A DNA stretch of 62,352 bases from contig RFZL01000009.1 of assembly GCA_009920665.1 (NCBI GenBank), positions 1-62,352 on the forward strand, read 5' to 3'. This DNA comes from Alphaproteobacteria bacterium. GTDB taxonomy: Bacteria > Pseudomonadota > Alphaproteobacteria > Puniceispirillales > Puniceispirillaceae. The position numbers and the translations under genes are program-made. The notes beneath the pieces were generated by a model that saw nothing but the letters and a program-made list of their open reading frames with translations, did no database searches and was not told the DNA's origin. Below, piece by piece: positions 7,690 to 15,778 of the stretch. The first letter of the stretch is position 1, and every line of letters begins with the position of its first letter.

Positions 7690-9678
7690 ATGGTCAATTC
7701 CCCCGAGCGTCAGGACATGGCAAATGCCATCCGGGCCCTTTCGATGGACGCCGTCGAAGCGGCGAAATCCGGTCATCCGGGCATGCCTATGGGCATGGCC
7801 GATGCCGCCACGGCGCTGTTTGCCGACCATCTGAAATTCGATGCCGCGGCGCCGAACTGGCCGGACCGTGACAGATTCATTCTGTCCGCCGGCCATGGCT
7901 CCATGCTGATCTATGCGCTGCTGCATCTGACCGGCTATGAAGACATGACGATGGCGCAGATCCGCAACTTTCGCCAGATTGGCGCCATCACGGCCGGCCA
8001 TCCGGAATTCGGTCATGCCGGCGGTATCGAGACCACGACTGGTCCGCTTGGCCAGGGATTTGCCAATGCCGTCGGCATGGCGATGGCGGAAACACATCTG
8101 GCGGCACGCCATGGGCGCGACCTTGTCGACCATTTCACCTATGTCATCGCCGGTGACGGCTGCCTGATGGAGGGTGTCAGCCATGAGGCCGCCTCAATGG
8201 CGGGACATATGGGGCTTGGCCGGCTGATCGTGCTGTTCGACGATAACGGCATTTCGATCGATGGCAGCACCGACCTCGCTGTGTCCGACGACACAACCGG
8301 GCGTTTCACCGCCTATGGCTGGCAGGTGCTGGCAGTCGACGGGCATGACATGAAGGCCGTATCCGAAGCCATCGCCGAGGCGCGCACCGAAGAGGACCGG
8401 CCGACATTGATCCGCTGCCGCACGGTGATCGGATATGGCGCACCGACGAAGGCCGGCACATCGGGCATTCATGGCGCACCGCTCGGCGGCGACGAGATCG
8501 CCGGCACGCGGTCGGCACTTGGCTGGAACCATGAGCCGTTCGACATTCCGCAATCGATCATCGACAGCTGGCGCGCTGTCGGCGCCCGCGGACAGGCCGC
8601 GCGCGAGGCCTGGCAGGCACGCCACGACGCCGCCGACAGCGCCGCGTTCGACGCCGCGATGGCCGGGGATTTCGACGCCGCCATCGATGATGCCGTCCGT
8701 GGCTGGAAATCCGCCCTTTCCGCAGACCCGCAGAAAATCGCCACCCGCGTCGCCAGCCAGAAGGCGCTGGACGCGATCGTTCCGGCCTGCCCGGCACTGA
8801 TCGGCGGCTCGGCGGACCTGACCGGCTCCAACAACACCCAAGCCGGCGGGCAGGACATCTTCAGCGGTGCCAATCCGGCCGGCACCTATGTTCATTACGG
8901 CGTTCGCGAACATGGTATGGCGGCGGCGATGAACGGCATCGCGCTTCATGGCGGGGCGATCCCCTATGGCGGCACCTTCCTGATGTTCGCCGATTACTGT
9001 CGTCCCTCGATCCGCCTGTCGGCGCTGATGAAACAGCGCGTCATCTATGTGATGACGCATGATTCGATCGGCCTTGGCGAGGACGGGCCAACCCACCAGC
9101 CAGTTGAACATCTGGCGGCGCTGCGGGCCATTCCGAACCTTCTGGTATTCCGGCCCGGCGACGCCGTCGAAACGGCAGAGGCCTGGCAATGCGCGCTGGC
9201 CGCGCATGACCGTCCGTCGGTGCTCGCGCTCAGCCGCCAGGGGCTGGAGCAGTTCCGCCTTGGCGATCTGACGGCGAACAGGACAGCCGAAGGTGCCTAT
9301 GTCGTCGCCGGCGGCGATCAGGACAGCCATCAGGACAGGCAGGTGACGATCCTGGCCACCGGATCGGAGGTCGGTGTCGCGCTTGCCGCCCGTAACCATC
9401 TGGCGGCCGACGGTATCGAGGCGAGTGTGGTGTCGGTTCCCTCGATGGAATTGTTCCGGCAGCGGGACGCCGCGGAGCGTGAGGCCGTTCTGGGCACCTG
9501 TCCACGCATCGTCGTCGAGGCGGCGATCCGCCAGCCATGGGACTGGGTGCTGCGCGACGGCGACGATTTCATCGGCATGGACGGCTTTGGGGCGTCCGGA
9601 CCGGCCGGCGCGCTGTTCGCGCATTTCGGCATCACCGCCGAAGCCGTCGCGGCCCGCGCCAGGGCGATGCTTGACTAG
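7690..9678 (+). CDS. tkt: Transketolase
   Basis: A 662-residue thiamine-diphosphate enzyme of the pentose phosphate and Calvin-type sugar exchanges. The N-terminal TPP half shows SGHPGMPMGMADAA (about residues 24-37), GPLGQGFANAVGMA and the GDGCLMEG metal/TPP motif (about 155-162). The pyrimidine-binding half has GVREHGMAAAMNGIALHG (about 405) and the C-terminal domain LATGSEVGVALAA. Length is typical. A ribosome site (taggagatttt) precedes the ATG. It is followed 44 bases later by gap, a common glycolytic arrangement. Confidence 0.97.
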   Translation: MVNSPERQDMANAIRALSMDAVEAAKSGHPGMPMGMADAATALFADHLKFDAAAPNWPDRDRFILSAGHGSMLIYALLHLTGYEDMTMAQIRNFRQIGAITAGHPEFGHAGGIETTTGPLGQGFANAVGMAMAETHLAARHGRDLVDHFTYVIAGDGCLMEGVSHEAASMAGHMGLGRLIVLFDDNGISIDGSTDLAVSDDTTGRFTAYGWQVLAVDGHDMKAVSEAIAEARTEEDRPTLIRCRTVIGYGAPTKAGTSGIHGAPLGGDEIAGTRSALGWNHEPFDIPQSIIDSWRAVGARGQAAREAWQARHDAADSAAFDAAMAGDFDAAIDDAVRGWKSALSADPQKIATRVASQKALDAIVPACPALIGGSADLTGSNNTQAGGQDIFSGANPAGTYVHYGVREHGMAAAMNGIALHGGAIPYGGTFLMFADYCRPSIRLSALMKQRVIYVMTHDSIGLGEDGPTHQPVEHLAALRAIPNLLVFRPGDAVETAEAWQCALAAHDRPSVLALSRQGLEQFRLGDLTANRTAEGAYVVAGGDQDSHQDRQVTILATGSEVGVALAARNHLAADGIEASVVSVPSMELFRQRDAAEREAVLGTCPRIVVEAAIRQPWDWVLRDGDDFIGMDGFGASGPAGALFAHFGITAEAVAARARAMLD

Positions 9679-9722
9679 CACCGGGACAACGGAAAAACGA
9701 CAGGCGACATGAGGACAGGGCT

Positions 9723-10730
9723 TTGACAATTCGACTTGCAATCAGCGGCTTTGGCCGTATCGGGCGCATGGTTCTTCGCGCCCTTGTGGAAACACAGCGC
9801 AAGGATGTCGAAATTGTTCTGATCAACACCCCGGGCCCGGTCGAGACTTCGGCCCATCTCTATGAGTTCGACTCCGTGCATGGCCGCGCCCGCGCGCCGG
9901 TCAGCCATGGTGACGGCTGGATGGATGTCGGCACCGGCCGCATCGCGATGACACATGAACGCGACCCGTCGATGATCCCGCATGCCGATCATGATGTCGA
10001 TATCGTCCTTGAATGTTCGGGCCGGTTCAACGATCGCGAGAAAAGCGCCGCGCATCTTGCCGGCGGCGCGAAGCGTGTCCTGGTCTCGGCGCCCTGCAAG
10101 GATGCCGACGCGACCATCGTCTATGGCGTCAATCACCATGAGATCACACCCGGGCAGCTTGTCATCTCGAACGCCTCCTGCACCACCAACTGTCTGGCGC
10201 CTGTCGCCAAGGTGATGGCCGACTCGGTCGGGATCGAGGCCGGTTACATGACGACGATCCATGCCTATACCGGTGACCAGCCAACACTTGATACAAGCCA
10301 CAAGGATCTGCGGCGGGCCCGCGCCGCCGCGATGTCGATGATCCCCACCTCGACCGGTGCCGCGCGGTCGGTCGGCGAAGTGTTGCCGCATCTTCGCGGC
10401 CGCATGAACGGGTCAGCCATCCGTGTGCCGACCGCCAATGTCTCGGTTGTCGATTTTGGTTTCACCTCGAACCAGGATACCAGCACGCAGGAAGTCAACG
10501 CGTTGCTCAGGACCGCCGCCGAAGGACCGCTGAAAGGTGTGCTCGGAATCAATGAGCGGCCGCTTGTCTCGATCGATTTCAACCATGATCCGCACAGTTC
10601 GATCGCCGATCTGACGCAGACGCATGTGATGAATGGCCGCCTTGTCCGGGTTCTTGCCTGGTATGACAATGAGTGGGGTTTTTCGTGCCGGATGCTGGAC
10701 AACGCGGCCGAAATCGGCAAAACACTCTAG
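9723..10730 (+). CDS. gap: Glyceraldehyde-3-phosphate dehydrogenase (type I)
   Basis: A 335-residue glycolytic enzyme. The Rossmann motif ISGFGRIGR is at residues 7-15 and the catalytic SNASCTTNCLAP places the nucleophile at Cys153. The start is TTG at 9723, behind an aggacaggg ribosome site; no upstream ATG fits. One residue stands out: after strand 2, family members usually have an Asp that holds the NAD ribose (IND-x-GPVET), but this protein reads IN-T-PGPVET with Thr36 in that place, which could loosen NAD preference and allow NADP. The gene lies between tkt and efp; no pgk follows, unlike many alphaproteobacterial gap operons. Confidence 0.96.
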   Translation: MTIRLAISGFGRIGRMVLRALVETQRKDVEIVLINTPGPVETSAHLYEFDSVHGRARAPVSHGDGWMDVGTGRIAMTHERDPSMIPHADHDVDIVLECSGRFNDREKSAAHLAGGAKRVLVSAPCKDADATIVYGVNHHEITPGQLVISNASCTTNCLAPVAKVMADSVGIEAGYMTTIHAYTGDQPTLDTSHKDLRRARAAAMSMIPTSTGAARSVGEVLPHLRGRMNGSAIRVPTANVSVVDFGFTSNQDTSTQEVNALLRTAAEGPLKGVLGINERPLVSIDFNHDPHSSIADLTQTHVMNGRLVRVLAWYDNEWGFSCRMLDNAAEIGKTL

Positions 10731-10814
10731 CAATTCACCAGCGGGCGGCATCGAGGCCCGGCCCGACGCCATCATGACGCCGCCTGACGCGGCATGCCTG
10801 CAACGAGGTTCAAG

Positions 10815-11381
10815 ATGAAACTGAACGGTAACGCCATCAAGCCCGGCAATGTCATCGAACATAATGGCCGGCTGTGGAGCGCGGTCAAGGTTGAGCATGT
10901 GAAGCCCGGCAAGGGCGGCGCCTTCGCCCAGATCGAGCTTCGTGACATTCGCGACGGCACCAAGCTGAATGAGCGCTTCCGCTCCTCGGAAACAGTCGAG
11001 CGGGTAATCCTCGAGGAACTGGAATGCACCTTCCTCTATGATGACGGTGACAATCTGGTCTTCATGCACAGCCAGACCTATGAACAGATGGCGATCAGCC
11101 GTGACATGGTCGGCGACAGCGCCGCCTTCCTGCAGGACGGCATGACGGTGACTGTCAACAGCCATGAGGGCGAGGCCATCTCGGTCCAGCTTCCCGACAA
11201 GGTGGTGATGGAAGTTGTCGAGGCCGACGCCGTGGTCAAGGGACAGACAGCATCCTCAAGCTACAAGCCGGCCATTCTCGAGAATGGCGTGCGGGTGCTT
11301 GTGCCGCCGCATATCGAGGCTGGCACACGCATCGTCGTCCGCCCCGAGGACGCAACCTATGTCGAGCGCGCGAAGGACTGA
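10815..11381 (+). CDS. efp: Translation elongation factor P
   Basis: EF-P (188 residues) relieves ribosome stalling at proline runs. The KOW-like N-terminal domain carries the modified-lysine loop [11 protein letters not shown] (Lys33, equivalent to E. coli Lys34), followed by two OB domains ending in [18 protein letters not shown] chose [12 protein letters not shown] at 10815 because it matches the usual N terminus and is preceded by gaggttcaag; an in-frame ATG at 10794 would add seven atypical residues. The loop tip being lysine agrees with EpmA-type lysylation rather than rhamnosylation. Confidence 0.96.
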   Translation: MKLNGNAIKPGNVIEHNGRLWSAVKVEHVKPGKGGAFAQIELRDIRDGTKLNERFRSSETVERVILEELECTFLYDDGDNLVFMHSQTYEQMAISRDMVGDSAAFLQDGMTVTVNSHEGEAISVQLPDKVVMEVVEADAVVKGQTASSSYKPAILENGVRVLVPPHIEAGTRIVVRPEDATYVERAKD

Positions 11382-11385
11382 CGAA

Positions 11386-11445
11386 CCGGGGACCAATATG
11401 CCGGGGACCAATATGCCGGCGACCAATGTGCCGGGGACCGACACG
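11386..11445. repeat. 15-bp tandem repeat, four copies, after efp
   Basis: Four adjacent units of ccggggaccaatatg (the third and fourth slightly diverged) begin four bases after the efp stop codon. A second small duplication (cctgacaacgcccg, twice) follows before suhB. The tract is non-coding but stays open in one frame. Confidence 0.95.
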
Positions 11446-11510
11446 TCTCGCGCCTGACAACGCCCGGTCCTGACAACGCCCGCTCCGGGCCCAGAAAAGA
11501 AAGTAACGCT

Positions 11511-12326
11511 ATGGCCAGCCAATCGGCGCTGATCAACGTCATGCAGAAAGCCTCGATCCATGCCAGCAAGGGGTTGCTTCGCGATTTCGGCGAGGTGGAA
11601 AATCTGCAGGTCAGCCGCAAGGGCCCGGGCGATTTTGTCAGCCGCGCCGACATCAATGCCGAAAAGACAATCCGGCGCGAACTGTCAAAGGCCCGGCCTG
11701 ACTGGGGTTTCCATCTCGAGGAAGGCGGCGTTGTCGAGGGGTCCGACCCCGACGCGCCGGTCTGGGTGGTTGACCCGCTGGATGGCACGACGAATTTCCT
11801 GCATGGCATCCCGCATTTCGGCATTTCGATCGCCGTCATGGAAACCGATCCGCAGGGCCGGCGCACCATCACCGCCGGCAGCATCTTCGACCCGGTGAAG
11901 AATGAATTCTTCTATGCCGAGCGGGGCAAGGGCGCGTTCCTGAATGAAAGGCGGCTTCGCGTGTCCGGACGCCGGGCGATGGCGGATTCGCTCTTTGCCA
12001 CCGGCATACCGTTCCTTGGCCGCGGCGAAGAGGCCGAACATACAGCCTTTCTGAAGGAGCTTGGCAATGTCATGGCGGTCAGTTCGGGCGTGCGCCGCAA
12101 CGGTGCTGCCGCGCTTGATCTGGCCTGGGTGGCGGCCGGCCGGTTCGACGGATTCTGGGAGCGCGGCCTCAGCCTGTGGGACATTGCCGCCGGCGTTATT
12201 CTGGTTCGCGAGGCCGGCGGGTTCATTTCCGACTTCGCCTCGCGCGACAAGGCGCTGGACAGCGGTGACGTGGTCGCCGCCAACCCTTCAATTCATGGTG
12301 ATCTCATCCGCCTGCTGCGCGGCTGA
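11511..12326 (+). CDS. suhB: Inositol monophosphatase family protein (SuhB-like)
   Basis: A 271-residue Mg-dependent phosphatase acting on inositol-1-phosphate or related sugar phosphates; SuhB homologues also take part in rRNA transcription. The metal site is visible: EEGG at about residues 69-72, VDPLDGTTNF at about 86-95, and LWDIAAGVILVREAGG at about 222-237. Full length. It sits in a plus-strand run between efp and the MotA/OmpA pair. Confidence 0.93.
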   Translation: MASQSALINVMQKASIHASKGLLRDFGEVENLQVSRKGPGDFVSRADINAEKTIRRELSKARPDWGFHLEEGGVVEGSDPDAPVWVVDPLDGTTNFLHGIPHFGISIAVMETDPQGRRTITAGSIFDPVKNEFFYAERGKGAFLNERRLRVSGRRAMADSLFATGIPFLGRGEEAEHTAFLKELGNVMAVSSGVRRNGAAALDLAWVAAGRFDGFWERGLSLWDIAAGVILVREAGGFISDFASRDKALDSGDVVAANPSIHGDLIRLLRG

Positions 12327-12416
12327 TTGCAGCCGGCCTCATTCCTGCCATTCTTTGACAGCAATTTGCAGATGTCCTTTCATCTGCCCTACCGCGCTGT
12401 TATGGGAGTCCAGGCC

Positions 12417-13481
12417 ATGATGACCGACCCGCGACGCTATCTTGTGCGCATGCTGATTTTCCTGTTGATAGTTGTCGCCATCGCGGCGCTGCTTCATGCA
12501 CCCCTGTGGCGCGCCTTCATGGGCAACCCGGCGCTGAACGGGGTGATTGTCGGCGCGCTTGGTCTTGGCATCATCTATACCTTCCGTCAGATCCTGCGGC
12601 TGGTGCCGGAGCGGCGGTGGCTGACCGGCATCCAGAAGACCGGCAAGCTTGACAACAGATTGGTCAAGCCGGTGCTGCTGGCGACCGTCAACGCCATGCT
12701 GGCCGACCAGCGGCAGGAGGCGCAGCTTTCCGCGCTGTCGCTGCGCTCGGTTCTCGACGGGGTCGCGGCACGGCTTGATGAAGGGCGTGAGATTTCACGC
12801 TACATGATCGGGTTGCTGGTATTTCTCGGCCTTCTCGGCACCTTCTGGGGGCTGTTGCAGACCATCGGCGCGGTCGGGCTTGTTGTCGGCTCGCTGGACA
12901 CCGCCGGCACCGATTTCGAAGCCATGATGGCGCAGCTCAAAGGCGGCCTCGACGCGCCCCTGTCGGGCATGGCGACGGCATTTTCATCATCCCTGTTCGG
13001 CCTTGCCGGATCGCTTATCCTCGGCTTTCTTGACCTGCAGCTTGGCCAGGCGATGGGGCGTTTCTTCAATGAGCTGGAAGACTGGCTGTCCGCCTTCGCC
13101 CGCTTCAATGATGGTGGGCCGACCGGCAATGAAAGCGTCACCCCTCTGGCCGGCGGGATGAGCGAGGAAGCCGCCCGCGCCCTGATCCATCTTGGCAATT
13201 CCATTGCCGCAGGCGAAGACAACAGGCAGCGTGTGCTGGAACAGCTGTCCAGCATGAACATGACAATGGCCGCGCTGAACGAGGCGATGACGGACGACCG
13301 GCGTCTTCGCGAGCAGCTGGCGCAGCTGAACGCCGGCATCGCCCATCTTGCGGCCGACCTGCGCGATGACCGGACACGCTCGGCCGACGCTGTCACTGCC
13401 GAGCTGAGGTCGCTATCGAACGCCATCAACAAGATGGCCGGCACGCCCCCCCGCGCCACCCGCCAGACGAAAGGGTCCTGA
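12417..13481 (+). CDS. MotA/TolQ/ExbB-related membrane protein
   Basis: A 354-residue membrane protein. Hydrophobic segments lie at about residues 12-30 and 42-60 (VIVGALGLGIIYTF); then comes the proton-channel-type core ISRYMIGLLVFLGLLGTFWGLLQTIGAVGLVVG (about residues 126-160) and SSLFGLAGSLILGFLDLQ. The C-terminal 120 residues are helical and coiled-coil-like. The GTFWGL core is that of MotA/TolQ proteins. It lies three bases upstream of an OmpA-domain protein that resembles MotB, so the pair probably forms a peptidoglycan-anchored, ion-driven stator-like complex. No flagellar gene is nearby. I chose ATG 12417 (MMTDPRRYLV) for its gggag ribosome site; the frame opens upstream to 12327. Confidence 0.85.
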   Translation: MMTDPRRYLVRMLIFLLIVVAIAALLHAPLWRAFMGNPALNGVIVGALGLGIIYTFRQILRLVPERRWLTGIQKTGKLDNRLVKPVLLATVNAMLADQRQEAQLSALSLRSVLDGVAARLDEGREISRYMIGLLVFLGLLGTFWGLLQTIGAVGLVVGSLDTAGTDFEAMMAQLKGGLDAPLSGMATAFSSSLFGLAGSLILGFLDLQLGQAMGRFFNELEDWLSAFARFNDGGPTGNESVTPLAGGMSEEAARALIHLGNSIAAGEDNRQRVLEQLSSMNMTMAALNEAMTDDRRLREQLAQLNAGIAHLAADLRDDRTRSADAVTAELRSLSNAINKMAGTPPRATRQTKGS

Positions 13482-13483
13482 CG

Positions 13484-14758
13484 ATGGCGCTGGCGCGGCT
13501 CGGCGGTGCCCGCCGCCCTGACAGCTATACCTGGCCCGGCTTTGTCGACGCGCTGGCGACCTTGCTGATGGTCATCATGTTCGTGCTGCTGGTGTTCGTG
13601 CTGATCCAGGTCAACCTTGCCTATCGGGTGGCTGGCCAGGACGCCACGATGAATGACATGCGCGCGCAGATCGCCAGCCTTGGCGAATTGCTGAACCTCG
13701 AGCGCAAGGCGAATGACGATCTGGCGGCGGAGCTTGCCCGTATTTCGCGCAATCTTGCCGATGCCACACGCGAGCGTGACGCGCTGGAGGCGCAGCTTGC
13801 CGATACCAGCACCACCCTTGAAGAGCGCGAATCCGAGGTTGCGCGCCTGACCGCGCTGCAGGTGGACAGTCAGGCGGCGCTGGCGGCGGCGGAAGCCTCT
13901 CTTGCCGACCGTGTTGCCGCGCTGGAAAGCGCCGAGGCAGCGCTGGTGGAATCGCAGGAACGTATCGCGGCGCTTGAGCTGACACTCGAGGAGCGGGTCG
14001 CCGCTCTCGAGGCAAGCGAGATACAGCGTCTGAAGGCCGAGAGCGAGCTTGCCGAGGCCGCTGACAGAAACACGCTGTCACTGGCGAGGATTGGCGAGCT
14101 TGAGGAAAAGAATGCCGCCTCGCAGGCGGAAATAATCCGGATGACCAATGCGCTCACCGCGCTGCGGCGGCGGATCGAGGAGTTGACCAGCCTGCTCGCC
14201 GAAAAGGAGGCGCAGGCCGCACGTGACAAGATCGCCATCGCCAGTCTTGGCAAGTCATTGAACAATGCGCTGGCCTCGCGCGTTCAGGAGTTGCAGCGCT
14301 TCCGCTCGGAATTCTTTGGCCGGCTGCGCGACATCCTTCGCGGCCGCGATGACGTCCGGATAGTCGGTGACAGGTTTGTCTTCCAGTCCGAGGTCCTGTT
14401 TGCCCAGGGTCAGGCCAGCATCGCCGCCGAGGGCAAGCAGCAGCTCGCCAAACTCGCTGTTGCGCTGAACCAGATCGCCGCCGAGATCCCCGAGGATATC
14501 GACTGGGTGCTGCAGGTTGAAGGACATACTGACGATATCCCGGTGCGGGCCGGGCGTTTCGCCGACAACTGGGACCTGTCGACCGAGCGGGCATTGTCGG
14601 TGGTGCGTTTCCTTGCGACGCAGGGCCTGCCGCCAAACCGGCTTGCCGCCGCCGGCTATGGCGAGTTCCAGCCGCTTGACAGCGCCGGCACCGATGAGGC
14701 GCGGCGCCGGAACAGGCGCATCGAAATGAAGCTGACCCAGCGCATTTCCGCCAATTGA
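13484..14758 (+). CDS. Peptidoglycan-binding OmpA-domain protein, MotB-like
   Basis: A 424-residue inner-membrane protein with a single N-terminal helix (FVDALATLLMVIMFVLLVFVLIQVNLAY, about residues 21-48). A long periplasmic coiled coil follows (about 55-275, rich in E/A/L with heptads such as LEERVAALEASEIQRLKAE), then a C-terminal OmpA domain (about 300-420) with the peptidoglycan-binding signature VEGHTDDIPV and NWDLSTERALSVVRFLATQG. The short cytoplasmic tail plus an acidic residue at the start of the helix (Asp23) resemble MotB, and the gene follows its MotA-like partner by two bases. Similar pairs occur in many non-flagellated alphaproteobacteria; their task is not known to me. Confidence 0.88.
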   Translation: MALARLGGARRPDSYTWPGFVDALATLLMVIMFVLLVFVLIQVNLAYRVAGQDATMNDMRAQIASLGELLNLERKANDDLAAELARISRNLADATRERDALEAQLADTSTTLEERESEVARLTALQVDSQAALAAAEASLADRVAALESAEAALVESQERIAALELTLEERVAALEASEIQRLKAESELAEAADRNTLSLARIGELEEKNAASQAEIIRMTNALTALRRRIEELTSLLAEKEAQAARDKIAIASLGKSLNNALASRVQELQRFRSEFFGRLRDILRGRDDVRIVGDRFVFQSEVLFAQGQASIAAEGKQQLAKLAVALNQIAAEIPEDIDWVLQVEGHTDDIPVRAGRFADNWDLSTERALSVVRFLATQGLPPNRLAAAGYGEFQPLDSAGTDEARRRNRRIEMKLTQRISAN

Positions 14759-14767
14759 GCCCGGCAT

Positions 14768-14786
14768 TCACCTCAATGTGAGGTGA
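14768..14786 (+). terminator. Stem-loop after the OmpA-domain gene
   Basis: A perfect 8-bp hairpin (tcacctca-atg-tgaggtga) begins nine bases after the stop codon, inside a wider GC-rich near-palindrome. There is no uridine tract, so it may be a Rho-assisted end or an mRNA-stabilising hairpin. Confidence 0.45.
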
Positions 14787-14827
14787 GGCCCGGCCTTCCT
14801 TAACCGCAACATGACTTACCTGAAAGG

Positions 14828-15778
14828 ATGATCTTTTCAGCCAGGTCATGCATTCGATCACGGAACTTGACAGTCATGGCGCTGGGCCTGCTATGCGTCA
14901 TGACAAAGGCTGTGCCGGCATTCTCATGCAGTTCCGACAGCCCGTGCGCGGCATCGGTCATTGACGGGTTCTTCCTGCCATTGATCACGACAAGCCTCGG
15001 CAATCCAAACAGGGTCCCGCCAACCCCGCAACCGCCGGCATCGGCGCGGCGCATTACCATCATACCGGAGATGTTGCCGGACGAGCCCCCACCGGGGCCG
15101 TCGGTGCCACCTGTGCCGCCTGTGACTGACCCGGTGCAGAGATTGTCGGTTACCCGGACACTTGTTGCCGGGACACTTCCCGATGGCGGGGAGGCGGATA
15201 TGTTTTTTGAGATATTGCCGATTGCCGACCCGGGGCGGGATGCCCCGCCGGCACAGGTCACACTGCCGGACCTTGAACTGATGACGGTCGAGGGCGACCC
15301 TGACATGCTTTTGATGACGCATCTGGTTGTCCTGCCAACCGGCAATAGCTGGCCCTTGCAATCACTATCACAACCGGTAGCCATGCAGATCACATGCGGC
15401 GCCTGTGGACCGGATGGTGCCTTTCTGCGATTTGATGGAACCGGCATGTTCGAGATGCAGATCGAGTCCCGCGGTGGCGGGTGGATCACCGACATCGATC
15501 TGCGTGGCACTGGCGGACAGGTGGCCCATGGCGAGATGCATTTCATGCTCCATGAGTCAGACGGAAACATTCTCACCGCCGAACTGGCGGAACTGAGGCT
15601 TGTGATTGATCAGGACAGGATGGATCTGGCGACGCGCCTTCTTTTATGGCGCGGTGCGCGGCAGGTGATGGAAGGCGTCTTTGTCGGGATGCCGACCGGG
15701 GACTCGCTCGACAAGGGGGCTTTCACCGGTCAGTTCAGCGGCGCCGGATGCATTCCTGTCTGCGGCGTCGAGAACTGA
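14828..15778 (+). CDS. Secreted protein of unknown function
   Basis: A 316-residue protein I do not recognise. The start has a signal-peptide-like segment (LTVMALGLLCVMTKAVPAFSC), with a possible lipobox-like Cys at the cleavage region. A proline-rich linker follows (about residues 78-102, with repeats of PP and PVPPV), then a predicted beta-rich domain. Paired cysteines (ITCGACG and CIPVCG) could form disulfides in the periplasm. The ATG at 14828 lacks a well-spaced ribosome site; an alternative in-frame start at 14876 would still keep the hydrophobic segment. The last 49 bases overlap the end of the convergent ABC transporter gene. No cysteine or glycine-rich repeat or binding motif points to a function. 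Confidence 0.7.
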   Translation: MIFSARSCIRSRNLTVMALGLLCVMTKAVPAFSCSSDSPCAASVIDGFFLPLITTSLGNPNRVPPTPQPPASARRITIIPEMLPDEPPPGPSVPPVPPVTDPVQRLSVTRTLVAGTLPDGGEADMFFEILPIADPGRDAPPAQVTLPDLELMTVEGDPDMLLMTHLVVLPTGNSWPLQSLSQPVAMQITCGACGPDGAFLRFDGTGMFEMQIESRGGGWITDIDLRGTGGQVAHGEMHFMLHESDGNILTAELAELRLVIDQDRMDLATRLLLWRGARQVMEGVFVGMPTGDSLDKGAFTGQFSGAGCIPVCGVEN

